Shown: in pieces, positions 32,558 to 40,691 of the stretch
How positions within the stretch are numbered: the first letter of the stretch is position 1
Layout: each line of letters starts with the position of its first letter
Origin: CAG-390 sp045633005
GTDB lineage: Bacteria; Bacillota; Clostridia; Oscillospirales; CAG-272
NCBI GenBank assembly: GCA_045633005.1
Contig: JAZQXT010000022.1
Span: 1 to 55,737, forward strand
Direction of reading: 5' to 3'
DNA length: 55,737 nt
Program-made: the position numbers and the translations under genes
The notes under the pieces: model-generated
The model's input: only the letters and a program-made list of their open reading frames with translations
The model's database searches: none
What the model was told of the DNA's origin: nothing

Positions 32558-32822
32558 AGTGCTATAATTATAATGCACAATAATGTATCAGAGAATAAAA
32601 GCTGTAAAAGATGCACCAAATGCCACCGGATGCACCAAACGAAATATGCTATACTTAAAATAGAAAATCATAGAACTGCGTATTATATCCTACAATTGCA
32701 ACAAATGCATACAGATGCAACCGCCGCAATGTGATACAATTAAAATGACGAAATAATAAACCATTGCTAATTCCAACAGACTAGACACACTAAACAATGA
32801 AAATGTGATATGATTATAATGT
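32558..32822 (+). repeat. four tandem extended -10-like boxes
   Basis: The boxes lie at 32558-32578, 32644-32663, 32729-32750 and 32802-32822 (for example GTGCTATAATTATAATGCAC and GTGATATGATTATAATGTC). They are spaced 86, 85 and 73 bases apart. Some intervals share AATGC-ACC-type words. They could be successive promoters or operator sites ahead of the excisionase and capsid genes. Confidence 0.5.
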
Positions 32823-32940
32823 CCAAAGATACTATATGATGAAACATCGTAAAATCGGAACAAATGGAACAAACAAAACGACCATCATATGGTATTATTA
32901 TACTGGGCAATAAAAACTGCCGCCCACAATTTCATATTAA

Positions 32941-32979
32941 AGCCTATACGGATAGCCCCGGTCCGTATGGGCTTTTTTA
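32941..32979 (+). terminator. hairpin with T-run ahead of the excisionase gene
   Basis: AGCC-T-ATACGGA pairs with TCCGTAT-G-GGCT and is followed by TTTTTT. Its place directly before a ribosome binding site makes attenuation of the downstream gene plausible. Confidence 0.7.
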
Positions 32980-33001
32980 TTGCTTGAAAGGAGGTGATTC
33001 A

Positions 33002-33187
33002 ATGGAAAAAACCACGATTAGTGTACAAGAACTGTCTGCACAGATGGGAATAAGCTTGCCGAAAGCCTATGAGCTGGTGAAGTCAAATGGGTTTCCGACC
33101 ATTCGCATCGGCACAAGAATTCTTATCCCGGTGGACGCGTACAAAGAATGGCTTATGAAAACGGCATCCAAAAGTAAAAAAGCATAA
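33002..33187 (+). CDS. excisionase/MerR-type HTH DNA-binding protein
   Basis: The 61-residue product is a winged-helix excisionase-family domain (ISVQELSAQMGISLPKAYEL, then GFPTIRIGTRILIPVDAYKEW). Such proteins steer recombinases toward excision or regulate early genes. The start is the ATG with GAAAGGAGGTGA upstream. It lies between the promoter-like array and the capsid gene. Confidence 0.85.
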   Translation: MEKTTISVQELSAQMGISLPKAYELVKSNGFPTIRIGTRILIPVDAYKEWLMKTASKSKKA

Positions 33188-33367
33188 GCACCCCAATTGG
33201 TCTTGGGAATCCCCCTAGGGGGGTCAAAATCTCCAGGACTTTTTATCTGTCCAGCGGACACGGCCCGTGACGCAAAGATTTTGGATTTCAAACGGGGTAT
33301 TACCCTCCACTCCCAAACTACCACAAAAAACTATCAAAAAACATTACAAACAAAGGAGAAAACTACT

Positions 33368-34375
33368 ATGAACAACACCAAAACCTACAGCGAACATCTC
33401 GCAAAACTCAACGCTTTAAGAGAAGAAATTCTCGGTATTAAGCGCGATCCTACCGCAGAAGAGCGCAAAATTGAAGCGGAATATGCGGTAGCCTTCAAGG
33501 ATATGTTGCACACCGGTATGCCTCAGAACGCCCTTAAGATGGGTAGTGACGGCTCGGGCGGCTTCCTTGTTCCCGATACCTTTGAAAAGAAGCTCGTCGA
33601 GGGCTTGACAAAGGATAACCTTCTCCGCAGACTCGGCACGGTGCTGAAGACCACCAAAACAATGAAGATTCCGAGAGTGGTGGAGGAAGGCTCTGCCTCC
33701 TGGATTCCCGAGGGAGAAATCGTACGTGTCAGCGAGACCACCTTCGGTGAAATCGTGCTTGACGCATACAAGCTTGCCAAGCGTATCCTCGTTTCGGACG
33801 AGCTTTTGGAGGATTCCGACTTTGATGTGGAGGACTTCATTTATCAGATGTTCGTCCACGCCATTGCCAAGGCAGAGGAAGCAGCGTTCTTAACCGGTGA
33901 CGGAAACGGCAAGCCCGTGGGCATCGTCTATCAGGCAGAGGTGGGCAAGGTAATCGACAACGCAGCCGATCTTTCCTTTGATGACCTCATCGATCTTATC
34001 TTCTCGGTCAAGGAGCCTTACCGCAAGAACGCCGTTTTCATCCTTTCGGAGGATACCGAGGTCAAGCTCAAGAAGCTCGGTCTTTATGACGGCAAACCTG
34101 CTTGGATTAATTCCTTGGGCGAGGACGCACCGGATATGCTCCTCGGCTATCCCGTATACGTTACCAATGAGATGCCCGATGTGGATGCAGGAAACAAGCC
34201 CGTGCTCTTCGGTGACTTTTCCTACTATTGGATCGGAGAGCGTGGCAAGCGCAGCGTGAAGCGTCTTGTGGAGCGTTATGCTGACCACGGTCAGGTAGCC
34301 TACATCACCTCCGAGCGTGTGGATGCCAAGCTCGTTCTGCCCGAAGCCGTCAAGTCCCTTGAGGTAAAAGCATAA
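33368..34375 (+). CDS. HK97-fold phage major capsid protein
   Basis: The 335-residue product matches the HK97-type major capsid family. It has an N-terminal helical segment (about 1-45), then DGSGGFLVPDTFEKKLVEGL, the IPRVVEEGSASWIPEGE stretch, an A-domain with AFLTGDGNGKPVGI, and a C-terminal IGERGKRSVKRL. The ATG after AAAGGAG is chosen; the frame upstream has no ribosome site. No portal, protease or terminase gene lies nearby, so it is a solitary capsid gene. It may be a relic, a satellite shell gene or something encapsulin-like. Confidence 0.85.
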   Translation: MNNTKTYSEHLAKLNALREEILGIKRDPTAEERKIEAEYAVAFKDMLHTGMPQNALKMGSDGSGGFLVPDTFEKKLVEGLTKDNLLRRLGTVLKTTKTMKIPRVVEEGSASWIPEGEIVRVSETTFGEIVLDAYKLAKRILVSDELLEDSDFDVEDFIYQMFVHAIAKAEEAAFLTGDGNGKPVGIVYQAEVGKVIDNAADLSFDDLIDLIFSVKEPYRKNAVFILSEDTEVKLKKLGLYDGKPAWINSLGEDAPDMLLGYPVYVTNEMPDVDAGNKPVLFGDFSYYWIGERGKRSVKRLVERYADHGQVAYITSERVDAKLVLPEAVKSLEVKA

Positions 34376-34441
34376 AAACCAATACGGGAGAGTAGCCCCC
34401 GTGGTTGCTCTCCCACCTACTGCAGAAAGGAGACATTTTAT

Positions 34442-34822
34442 ATGAAACCGCAAGACAAAATTGCAATCGGTAACCTTCGTATGGAAGGCAAGTCCGCCGG
34501 GGACATCGCCCTCATCCTTCATCTCTCACCCAACACCGTGCGCTCTCATATCCGCCGTCATCCTGACCTCCCCGGCACTCGTCGTTGTATGACTTGCGGT
34601 GCATTTGTGGCACAACCCACGGGGAGACGTGAGAAGAAATTCTGCTCGGATCAGTGCCGTATGGCTTGGTGGAACTCCCACCCCGAGGCAATCAACAAAA
34701 AAGCATACTACACCCTCGTTTGTGAGGAATGCGGAAAGGAGTTCGTAAGCTATGGAAACAACCATCGCAAATACTGCTGTCGCGCGTGTTACCTTGCTTC
34801 ACGTCGAGACAGATCCGTATGA
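34442..34822 (+). CDS. HTH plus double zinc-ribbon protein
   Basis: The 126-residue product has an N-terminal helix-turn-helix (KSAGDIALILHLSPNTVRSH), then two Cys clusters: CMTCG with CSDQC, and CEECG with CCRAC. This suggests two zinc ribbons. It probably binds DNA as a regulator or recombination factor. The start is the ATG with AAAGGAG upstream. A shorter version without zinc motifs follows recombinase 1. The next gene overlaps its end in another frame. Confidence 0.75.
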   Translation: MKPQDKIAIGNLRMEGKSAGDIALILHLSPNTVRSHIRRHPDLPGTRRCMTCGAFVAQPTGRREKKFCSDQCRMAWWNSHPEAINKKAYYTLVCEECGKEFVSYGNNHRKYCCRACYLASRRDRSV

Positions 34823-34979
34823 CCCGACACAGCTTATCCTCTATCACACCTCAGTTTCTCTCGTGGAAAGGCTTGTAAAAAGAGGTATTCTGACCGCCTC
34901 CGATTACAAGAAAGCCATTGACGTATTGAACAAAAAGTACGGCATATCTTCGGATAGTATTTTCGCAGAAATCGCTTGA
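34752..34979 (+). CDS. small SHOCT-like protein ahead of recombinase 2
   Basis: The 75-residue product ends in a SHOCT-like helix pair (VERLVKRGILTASDYKKAID). It overlaps the end of the zinc-ribbon gene by 71 bases; AAAGGAG lies ten bases before the ATG. The start is less sure than the frame. It parallels the small protein before recombinase 1. Confidence 0.6.
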   Translation: METTIANTAVARVTLLHVETDPYDPTQLILYHTSVSLVERLVKRGILTASDYKKAIDVLNKKYGISSDSIFAEIA

Positions 34980-35004
34980 CTTTCAGGGCGTTTAGAGTGA
35001 TATA
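34976..35004 (+). promoter_or_regulatory. element promoter copy 3 (TTGACT-17-GATATA)
   Basis: TTGACTTTCAGGGCG then TTTAGAGTGATATAT. It overlaps the stop of the SHOCT-like gene and precedes recombinase 2 by 35 bases. Confidence 0.75.
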
Positions 35005-35039
35005 TATAGTACCCTATAAATGATACAAAGGAGGACTCT

Positions 35040-36305
35040 ATGACAAGAAAAATCGAGCAAGTGCGTTTTGCCGAAAGCGCACCCAAGAAAAAGCGAGTGG
35101 CAGCCTACGCCAGGGTATCAAGCGGAAAGGATGCGATGCTCCACTCGCTTTCGGCACAGGTCAGCTATTACAGCGACTACATTCAAAACAACGGTTGGGA
35201 GTATGCAGGCGTGTATGCCGATGAAGCCATTACCGGAACAAAGGACAAGCGTGACGGCTTTCAGAAGCTCCTCGCCGAATGCCGTAACGGCAATGTGGAT
35301 ATGGTCATCACAAAGTCCATCTCACGCTTTGCCAGGAACACAGTCACGCTCCTTGAAACGGTGCGAGAGCTGAAAACGCTCGGTGTGGACGTGTACTTTG
35401 AAGAGCAGAACATCCATACCGCAAGTGCGGACGGAGAGTTGATGCTGACCATCCTAGCTTCCTATGCACAAGAGGAAAGCCTTTCGGTCAGCGAGAATAT
35501 GAAATGGCGCATCAAGAAGAACTTTGAAGACGGCAAGCCCTGGAGCGGATTCGTTCTCGGTTACCGCTGTGAGAACGGACAGTATGTGGTCGTCCCCGAG
35601 GAAGCCGAGGTGGTTCGGCGCATTTATCGCGAGTACCTTGACGGCTTGGGCGCAACCGCCATTATGAAAGGTCTTAACGATGACGGCATCCGCACAAGAA
35701 CCGGAAAGCCGTGGCGTATGGGCGGTGTCCTCAAGGTTCTGAAGAACTACAATTACACAGGCAACCTTATCTTGCAGAAGACCTACAGCGAAAATCATCT
35801 CACCAAGCGTAAGATGATAAACTGCGGAGAGCACCCGCAGTACCACGCCGAGGGGGCGCACGAAGCCATCATCGACCTTGCCACCTGGGAGGCGGTACAA
35901 GAGGAGATGAACCGCCGTGCGGAATACTACGCGCCGAGCAAGCAAGTCCCTGCATCATATCCGTTCACGGGACTTATTCGGTGTTCGGTATGCGGTAAGA
36001 AATATAGGCGCAAGACCACCGTATCCGGTGTGATTTGGGTATGCACCACCTACAACACCCACGGCAAAAAGGCTTGCGCCTCCAAGGCGATACCAGAAAG
36101 CGTTCTCTATGAGCTGACCGCAGATATGGCTATCAGCGATTTAACGGCTATACAAGCCGAGAACGGAAATACCTTGGTCTTCTGCTTCAAAGATGGCACA
36201 CAAGCCGTTAAACGATGGAAAGATCGATCCCGTGCCGAGAGCTGGACGGAAGAAATGAAAGAAGCCGCCCGACAGAAGACACTTGCACGGGCAGCAAAGC
36301 AATAA
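35040..36305 (+). CDS. large serine recombinase 2
   Basis: The 421-residue product has the catalytic Ser27 in YARVSS, the SISRFARN motif, a recombinase domain (GLNDDGIRTRTGKPW) and a zinc ribbon (RCSVCGKKY ... C). It is shorter than recombinase 3 and lacks the long coiled-coil. The start is the ATG with GGAGG upstream. It is followed by recombinase 3 after 11 bases. Tandem unequal recombinase pairs may act as heteromers. Confidence 0.9.
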   Translation: MTRKIEQVRFAESAPKKKRVAAYARVSSGKDAMLHSLSAQVSYYSDYIQNNGWEYAGVYADEAITGTKDKRDGFQKLLAECRNGNVDMVITKSISRFARNTVTLLETVRELKTLGVDVYFEEQNIHTASADGELMLTILASYAQEESLSVSENMKWRIKKNFEDGKPWSGFVLGYRCENGQYVVVPEEAEVVRRIYREYLDGLGATAIMKGLNDDGIRTRTGKPWRMGGVLKVLKNYNYTGNLILQKTYSENHLTKRKMINCGEHPQYHAEGAHEAIIDLATWEAVQEEMNRRAEYYAPSKQVPASYPFTGLIRCSVCGKKYRRKTTVSGVIWVCTTYNTHGKKACASKAIPESVLYELTADMAISDLTAIQAENGNTLVFCFKDGTQAVKRWKDRSRAESWTEEMKEAARQKTLARAAKQ

Positions 36306-36316
36306 GGGAGGACACT

Positions 36317-37903
36317 ATGGCAGCCAAGAATGTAACCGTTATCCCTGCCACCTTGAGTCAGCGGACACGAAAATCAACACAAACACAGAACCGACGCCGA
36401 GTGGCAGGCTACGCCCGTGTATCCACCGATAGCGAGGAGCAGGTAACCTCCTATGAGGCGCAGGTTGATTATTACACACAGTATATCAAGGCGAACCCCG
36501 AATGGGAGTTTGTAAGGGTCTATACCGACGAGGGCATTTCGGGTACGAACACCAAGAAGCGTGAGGGCTTTAACCAAATGGTCGAGGATGCCCTTGCCGG
36601 AAGGATCGATTTGATTATTACGAAGTCGGTCAGCCGTTTTGCAAGAAACACCGTCGACAGCCTTACCACCATACGAAAGCTCAAGGCAAGCGGTACGGAG
36701 GTCTTCTTTGAGAAGGAAAATATATGGACATTCGATTCCAAGGGCGAATTGCTCTTGACGATTATGTCCTCCTTGGCGCAAGAGGAAAGCCGCTCCATTT
36801 CCGAGAACATCACCTGGGGCAAGCGTAAGCAGTTTGCGGACGGCAAGGTCAGCCTTCCATACAAGCAATTCCTCGGCTACCGCAAGGGCGCAAACGGTCT
36901 GCCCGAGATCGTTCCCGAGGAAGCGGAAATCGTTAGGCTCATATACCGAATGTTTATGGAGGGTAAGTCGCAAAGCTACATTGCGAGGTACTTGATGGAT
37001 AATAACATTCCTTCCCCAAGCGGTAAAAAGACCTGGCAGACCAGTACCGTGGAGAGTATCCTCACCAACGAGAAGTACAAGGGCGATGCCAGGCTCCAAA
37101 AGACCTTCACCACCGACTACCTCACGAAGAAGATGAAGGTCAATGAAGGCGAGGTTCCACAGTACTATGTGGAGAACAGCCACCCCGCCATCATTGATTC
37201 AAAAGCGTGGGATATGGTGCAGGGAGAGCTTCGCAGACGAAAAGAATCCTCAAGGCGCACCACATCGCAGAGTCCGTTTTCCGGTAGAGTTTTCTGTGGT
37301 GATTGCGGAGAGCAGTTTGGTCCCAAGGTGTGGCACTCCAACAGCCAATACCGCCGTGTGATATGGCAATGCAACCATAAGTTCAAGGGCGAGGAGAAAT
37401 GCACCACGCCTCACCTGACCGAGGACGCGCTCAAGGAGTATACGAGGCATGCATTGAGCTTTCTCATAGAGAACCGCGAAGCCTTGATTGAGGACGGCAG
37501 ACTTGTAAAACAAGCCCTCTCCAATCACACCGAAATCGATGCCGAGCTTCGTGCGGTTGCCGAGGAGATGGAGGTTGTGGCAGGTTTGATCGAGAAAAGC
37601 ATCGCCACCAATGCGATAACGGCTCTTGACCAGGACGAATACGCCAAAATCTATGAGAGCCTTACAGAAAGATACCAAGCCTTGCAGAAGCGTTATACGA
37701 CTCTCACACGGCAGAGGGAGGACAAGCAATTCAAGGCGGATGAGCTCAGCGGATTCCTATTTGAGCTTGGCGAACTTGACCTCCTTGACACCGAATGGAA
37801 GGATAGCCGCTTCCGCGCCATTGTGGAGCGCATCACCGTTTACAATGACGGACGGCTCGTGTTTACCTTTACAAACGGCAGCGAGGAGACGGTGATGATG
37901 TAA
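36317..37903 (+). CDS. large serine recombinase 3
   Basis: The 528-residue product carries Ser36 in YARVST, KSVSRFARN, a recombinase domain (YLMDNNIPSPSGKKTWQTST), a zinc ribbon (CGDCGEQF ... C) and a long coiled-coil near residues 390-470. It is the most complete of the three recombinases. The ATG with GGGAGG upstream is used. It is highly similar to recombinase 1 outside the C-terminus. A strong terminator follows. Confidence 0.9.
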   Translation: MAAKNVTVIPATLSQRTRKSTQTQNRRRVAGYARVSTDSEEQVTSYEAQVDYYTQYIKANPEWEFVRVYTDEGISGTNTKKREGFNQMVEDALAGRIDLIITKSVSRFARNTVDSLTTIRKLKASGTEVFFEKENIWTFDSKGELLLTIMSSLAQEESRSISENITWGKRKQFADGKVSLPYKQFLGYRKGANGLPEIVPEEAEIVRLIYRMFMEGKSQSYIARYLMDNNIPSPSGKKTWQTSTVESILTNEKYKGDARLQKTFTTDYLTKKMKVNEGEVPQYYVENSHPAIIDSKAWDMVQGELRRRKESSRRTTSQSPFSGRVFCGDCGEQFGPKVWHSNSQYRRVIWQCNHKFKGEEKCTTPHLTEDALKEYTRHALSFLIENREALIEDGRLVKQALSNHTEIDAELRAVAEEMEVVAGLIEKSIATNAITALDQDEYAKIYESLTERYQALQKRYTTLTRQREDKQFKADELSGFLFELGELDLLDTEWKDSRFRAIVERITVYNDGRLVFTFTNGSEETVMM

Positions 37904-37908
37904 GAAAC

Positions 37909-37940
37909 AAAAAAGGGGGGAATCAATCCCCCCTGCAATT
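37909..37940. terminator. G6/C6 hairpin terminator
   Basis: GGGGGG-AATCAAT-CCCCCC preceded by an A-run. It closes the recombinase pair on the plus strand and the GIY-YIG gene on the minus strand. Confidence 0.75.
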
Positions 37941-37944
37941 AATA

Positions 37945-38472
37945 TTAAACTTTGCTACTTCCAGCTTTGGGAAGCATACTGTTATGTAATCGTTTTTCGA
38001 TTTGTGTTATTATCATTGGACTATAAGGAACATAGTCTTTTTTTAACGCAAACGAATAAACACAAACAGAATCTAATGCAATTTTCCTTTTACTGTGACT
38101 TAATTTTAAGCTTGCCGCTCCACCATTGTCGCTAAAATGCTCAGTCATTCTACTATATAGAGAATCAGATGAACCGAGATATAAACAATCGCCTACCACC
38201 AATGATGGCTGTTTGTACGACTTAAAGCCTGCCCCTTTAACATCATTCCAAGCACTAATGATTTTATGATCAAGCTTAATTGGTTTTGTTATTATAAATA
38301 CGTATATTCCTTTTTGTCCCCGCATTTTTTTAGGTCGAGTCCCTATGGAAGTAAAGGTCGGTAGAGCGTCAAAGAAATCAGAGGTGTATTCCTCTTTAGT
38401 TATGATATGATTTTTTATTTTATCAGCTTCTTCATCGAATTTTTCTGATATTTTTTTAAGCAAATCTTTCAT
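37945..38472 (-). CDS. GIY-YIG-like nuclease domain protein
   Basis: The 175-residue product has GIY at 55-57 and LYLG at 97-100, followed by a conserved R108 and E111-H112, matching the GIY-YIG nuclease layout. Family members cut DNA in repair, restriction or homing. The later catalytic Glu is not clearly placed. The start is an ATG after GGTGGGTG. It is a solitary gene at the right edge of the mobile region, where accessory nuclease genes often sit. Confidence 0.7.
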   Translation of the reverse strand: MKDLLKKISEKFDEEADKIKNHIITKEEYTSDFFDALPTFTSIGTRPKKMRGQKGIYVFIITKPIKLDHKIISAWNDVKGAGFKSYKQPSLVVGDCLYLGSSDSLYSRMTEHFSDNGGAASLKLSHSKRKIALDSVCVYSFALKKDYVPYSPMIITQIEKRLHNSMLPKAGSSKV

Positions 38473-39020
38473 TCTACACCCACCTTACAACAGATTATTG
38501 TTGCAATAAAAAAAGCATCTCTATATCATTAATTATACACCAGCGCCCCTTTTTTGTCAAGTTTTGTTGATGATATAGAGGTTAAACAATTATGTTTCAA
38601 AAAACAAAAAACTGCCGACCACATCATCGACAGTTTCCCCAATTTAACTTCCTTGAACCCAGGTGCAATGACATACGGCTTGCTTCTCTTGCAATCAAAA
38701 AGCAATTTACCATTGAATCTTTTAAGTATCTGCTTGTACCTTGGAACCGTATGCATAAATGGATGTGCATCAGTCTTACCCTGGGGAATCTCTCTTTAGC
38801 AGTTTGGGTTCTGCCGTTCTTTATGCCTACGCATCGATATTACCTAAGGACGGGCTTACTCAAAAGTTTTGTTAACATGATCAACCTTCTTTCCGCCATC
38901 GAGCCGAAACACGAATAGGCACATATAATTATAAAGTTTTTTTAGGAATTGTCAATGTAAATATTGTAAATTCTTGAAGAGTTAACTCAGTAATTTAACG
39001 AATACCAATCTTTTAACGAT
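38473..39020. other. stretch without a supported gene
   Basis: A plus-strand frame of 108 codons and a minus-strand frame of 75 codons exist near 38529-38918, but neither has a convincing ribosome binding site or recognised motif. A small hairpin (AACTGCCGA/TCGACAGTT) lies near 38611-38638. The stretch may be decayed coding DNA. Confidence 0.4.
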
Positions 39021-39021
39021 A

Positions 39022-39060
39022 GAAAAGCACTACACCTTGACGGGGAGTCGTGCTTTTCTG
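39022..39060. terminator. AGAAAAGCAC hairpin
   Basis: A perfect 10-base stem (AGAAAAGCAC/GTGCTTTTCT) with a 19-base loop and T-rich flanks. Confidence 0.6.
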
Positions 39061-39177
39061 CATTTTGAGGCTTCCGAGACGCAAGATATAGGCACCGCAC
39101 ATACCGAAATGCACCACGAATGCAAAAAAGCCCTTGTAAATCAAGGACTTTCAAGCAATTTTTAACGATAAAAAGAA

Positions 39178-39213
39178 AACAGTAGGTCGATACGATTGTA
39201 TCAATCTACTGTT
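39178..39213 (-). terminator. terminator of the initiator tRNA gene
   Basis: AACAGTAG and CTACTGTT enclose an inner GATAC/GTATC stem; on the minus strand a TTTTCTTTTT run follows. It begins eight bases after the tRNA CCA end. Confidence 0.8.
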
Positions 39214-39220
39214 CCTTATT

Positions 39221-39297
<77 letters not shown>

Positions 39298-39328
39298 ATA
39301 TTGATTTTTTGGGCGGTTGCCCATAGTG

Positions 39329-39358
39329 CAAGAGCGAACACACCCCGCCACCGTCGCA
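39329..39358. repeat. 30-bp repeat, right copy
   Basis: 29 of 30 bases match 8196-8225. See that entry. Confidence 0.7.
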
Positions 39359-39458
39359 TAGTCGTCTGCCGTCGCCACTTGGCTCGGCACACTCCTTGCC
39401 CCCTGTGGTTTCGGCTTCGTAAAAACGCGTCCCCGACGCTTTTTTACTCGCCTACCCA

Positions 39459-39490
39459 ACGAGCTACCATCTGCTCCACTCCGCGATATT
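39459..39490 (-). pseudogene. 5' fragment of a duplicated tRNA-fMet gene
   Basis: These 32 bases are identical to 39271-39302, covering the acceptor strand through the D arm of the initiator tRNA plus upstream bases. The rest of the tRNA is missing. The copies lie 188 bases apart in the same direction, so a local duplication or insertion scar is likely. Confidence 0.75.
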
Positions 39491-39564
39491 TTGTGCGCGT
39501 CCGCCGCGCGTACCGCGCGCCGCTCGGCTCGGCTCCCTCTCTCGGCATCTCCACGATGCCTCTC

Positions 39565-39653
39565 TGGTGCCGGTGACCGGGGTCGAACCGGTACGATACT
39601 TTCGTATCAACGGATTTTAAGTCCGTGGCGTCTGCCTGTTCCGCCACACCGGC
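39565..39653 (-). tRNA. tRNA-Leu (anticodon TAA)
   Basis: An 89-base class II tRNA with encoded CCA, acceptor stem GCCGGTG/CACCGGC, anticodon loop with TAA (GGACTTAAAATCC) and a long variable arm (GATACGAAAGTATC). It reads UUA/UUG leucine codons. Confidence 0.95.
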
Positions 39654-39846
39654 AAGACAAAGAGCCACGCTTTTGCGCATATTGATTATATCACACATCT
39701 TGCGCTTTGTCAATACCCTTGCCGCTTTTTTCCGCTTTTTTCATCGACATTTTTTTATTCTGCGCCAAATCCGCCGCTTTTTTGCGCCCGCATACTCTAA
39801 TTATATCCACTAATGTGAAAAAATATTCTTTGATAAGCAAAATTTT

Positions 39847-39927
39847 CGCAGTATTTTTGCGCCCTATGTTAGAACCGAACTTTCCTTTATGGATGCTCGC
39901 CGTGTGCTACGGCTACATAAAAAAGCG
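39847..39927. repeat. ~80-bp direct repeat, copy 1
   Basis: Begins CGCAGTATTTTTGCGCCCTA and ends in AAAAAGCG. It is roughly 85 percent identical by eye to 40442-40520 in the same orientation. Confidence 0.7.
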
Positions 39928-40441
39928 GCGGTTTACGTTAGCCTCCCTGCGGAGGTAGCGAAGCGGCGCGAGGGTAGTGAATGACACCACGGGGTGGTGT
40001 CAGAGCCCGAGCGTGACCGAGCCGAAGCGAGATGGGGACCGCGAAGCGGTGGAAGGAGAGTGCGAGCATAATGGAACAAGTGCTTGCCATATCAAGACGC
40101 AGGCTCCTTCAGTCTCGCGTTCGCTCGCCAGCTCCCTCTCGGAGGGAGCCTTTGTGTGCAATCGCCGCAAATAGTGCGCATCCGTATTTTTAGTGCAAAT
40201 CCCTAATAAAACGGTTGGGTGCGAACATCAAGCGCCGTTTTTCTGCGGAAAAACGGCGAGATTCGCTCGCCGCGGCGCGGAACAACGCGCCGCGCCTTCG
40301 GAATGACGCTAAAGGGTGCGCTGTTCCCGCCACCTTTGAAGTATTTGCGATAACAAACTGAGAAAAAACGCACTCACTCGCGTCATCCCGCAGACACGGC
40401 GCAACGTTCTGCGCCGTGGCAAGTGGATCTCGCAAAAATAC

Positions 40442-40520
40442 CGCAGTATTTTTGCGCCCTATGTTCGCACCCGACTTCCTTTACGGACGCTCGCCGTGTG
40501 CTTTGGCTATGCAAAAAGCG
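40442..40520. repeat. ~80-bp direct repeat, copy 2
   Basis: Partner of 39847-39927. The 515 bases between the copies are non-coding and hairpin-rich. Confidence 0.7.
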
Positions 40521-40532
40521 TTAAATAAAAAC

Positions 40533-40570
40533 AAAAGCGGAAGAAACGCGTGCGTTTCTTCCGCTTTTTA
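40533..40570. terminator. hairpin terminator, copy of the one at 41-76
   Basis: AAAAGCGGAAGAAACGC and its complement flank a two-base loop. It lies downstream of the acyl-CoA synthetase-like gene, beyond hairpin array 2. Confidence 0.75.
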
Positions 40571-40691
40571 CCTTAACGTTTGCCCGAAGGGCAAACACAT
40601 CACACGGCGAAGCCGTGCATCACGCGCGAAGCGCGCATCATATTTGCCCGAAGGGCAAATGCATCACTGTGAAAACGCTCCGCGTTTTCAC
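40571..40691. repeat. hairpin array 2
   Basis: Nearly the same series of tri-loop palindromes and GCATCA linkers as array 1. The last one, GTGAAAACGC-TCC-GCGTTTTCAC, ends one base before the stop codon of the synthetase gene. Confidence 0.75.

Larger units (their letters stand above)
32450..33001. other. AT-rich regulatory stretch without genes
   Basis: No coding region is supported. The stretch contains four degenerate copies of a TGnTATA-nTTA-AAT box with a period of about 74-86 bases, followed by a terminator-like hairpin and the excisionase ribosome binding site. Confidence 0.6.
9682..37903. mobile_element. composite integrative region with three large serine recombinases
   Basis: The block is bounded by recombinase modules: one at the left and a tandem pair at the right. 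Between them lie an excisionase-like gene, a lone HK97 capsid gene, small HTH, DUF4314 and SHOCT-like genes, and the defence operon. The interior is visibly AT-richer than the flanks. Three copies of one promoter sequence link the modules. No exact att pair could be fixed, so the ends are approximate and the block may be several nested elements. Confidence 0.5.
39298..39564. other. spacer between tRNA genes with a tRNA fragment and repeats
   Basis: No gene is supported. The spacer holds the right copy of the 30-bp repeat and a 32-base duplicate of the tRNA-fMet 5' end. The rest is GC-rich and hairpin-prone. Confidence 0.6.
39654..40532. other. repeat-rich intergenic region
   Basis: No gene is supported. 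The region contains a pair of ~80-base direct repeats (39847-39927 and 40442-40520). It also has palindromes such as GACACCACGGGGTGGTGTC near 39984 and GCCGTTTTTC/GAAAAACGGC near 40230, and a CTCCCTCTCGGAGGGAG hairpin near 40131-40147. Frames in it are short and unsupported. Confidence 0.6.

Noticed and set aside
33188..33367. In-frame extension of the capsid gene upstream of its ATG
   Set aside because: No ribosome site at the upstream start. The ATG at 33368 has AAAGGAG and matches the usual capsid N-terminus. The stretch may be remnant phage DNA.
38529..38918. Overlapping frames of 75 (minus) and 108 (plus) codons
   Set aside because: No ribosome site, no recognisable motif on either strand. 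Listed only as unassigned DNA.
39329..39358. The 30-bp repeat called as attR of the serine recombinase region
   Set aside because: The tRNA-fMet gene would then lie inside the element, and serine recombinase att cores are usually only 2-12 bases. Kept as a repeat only.
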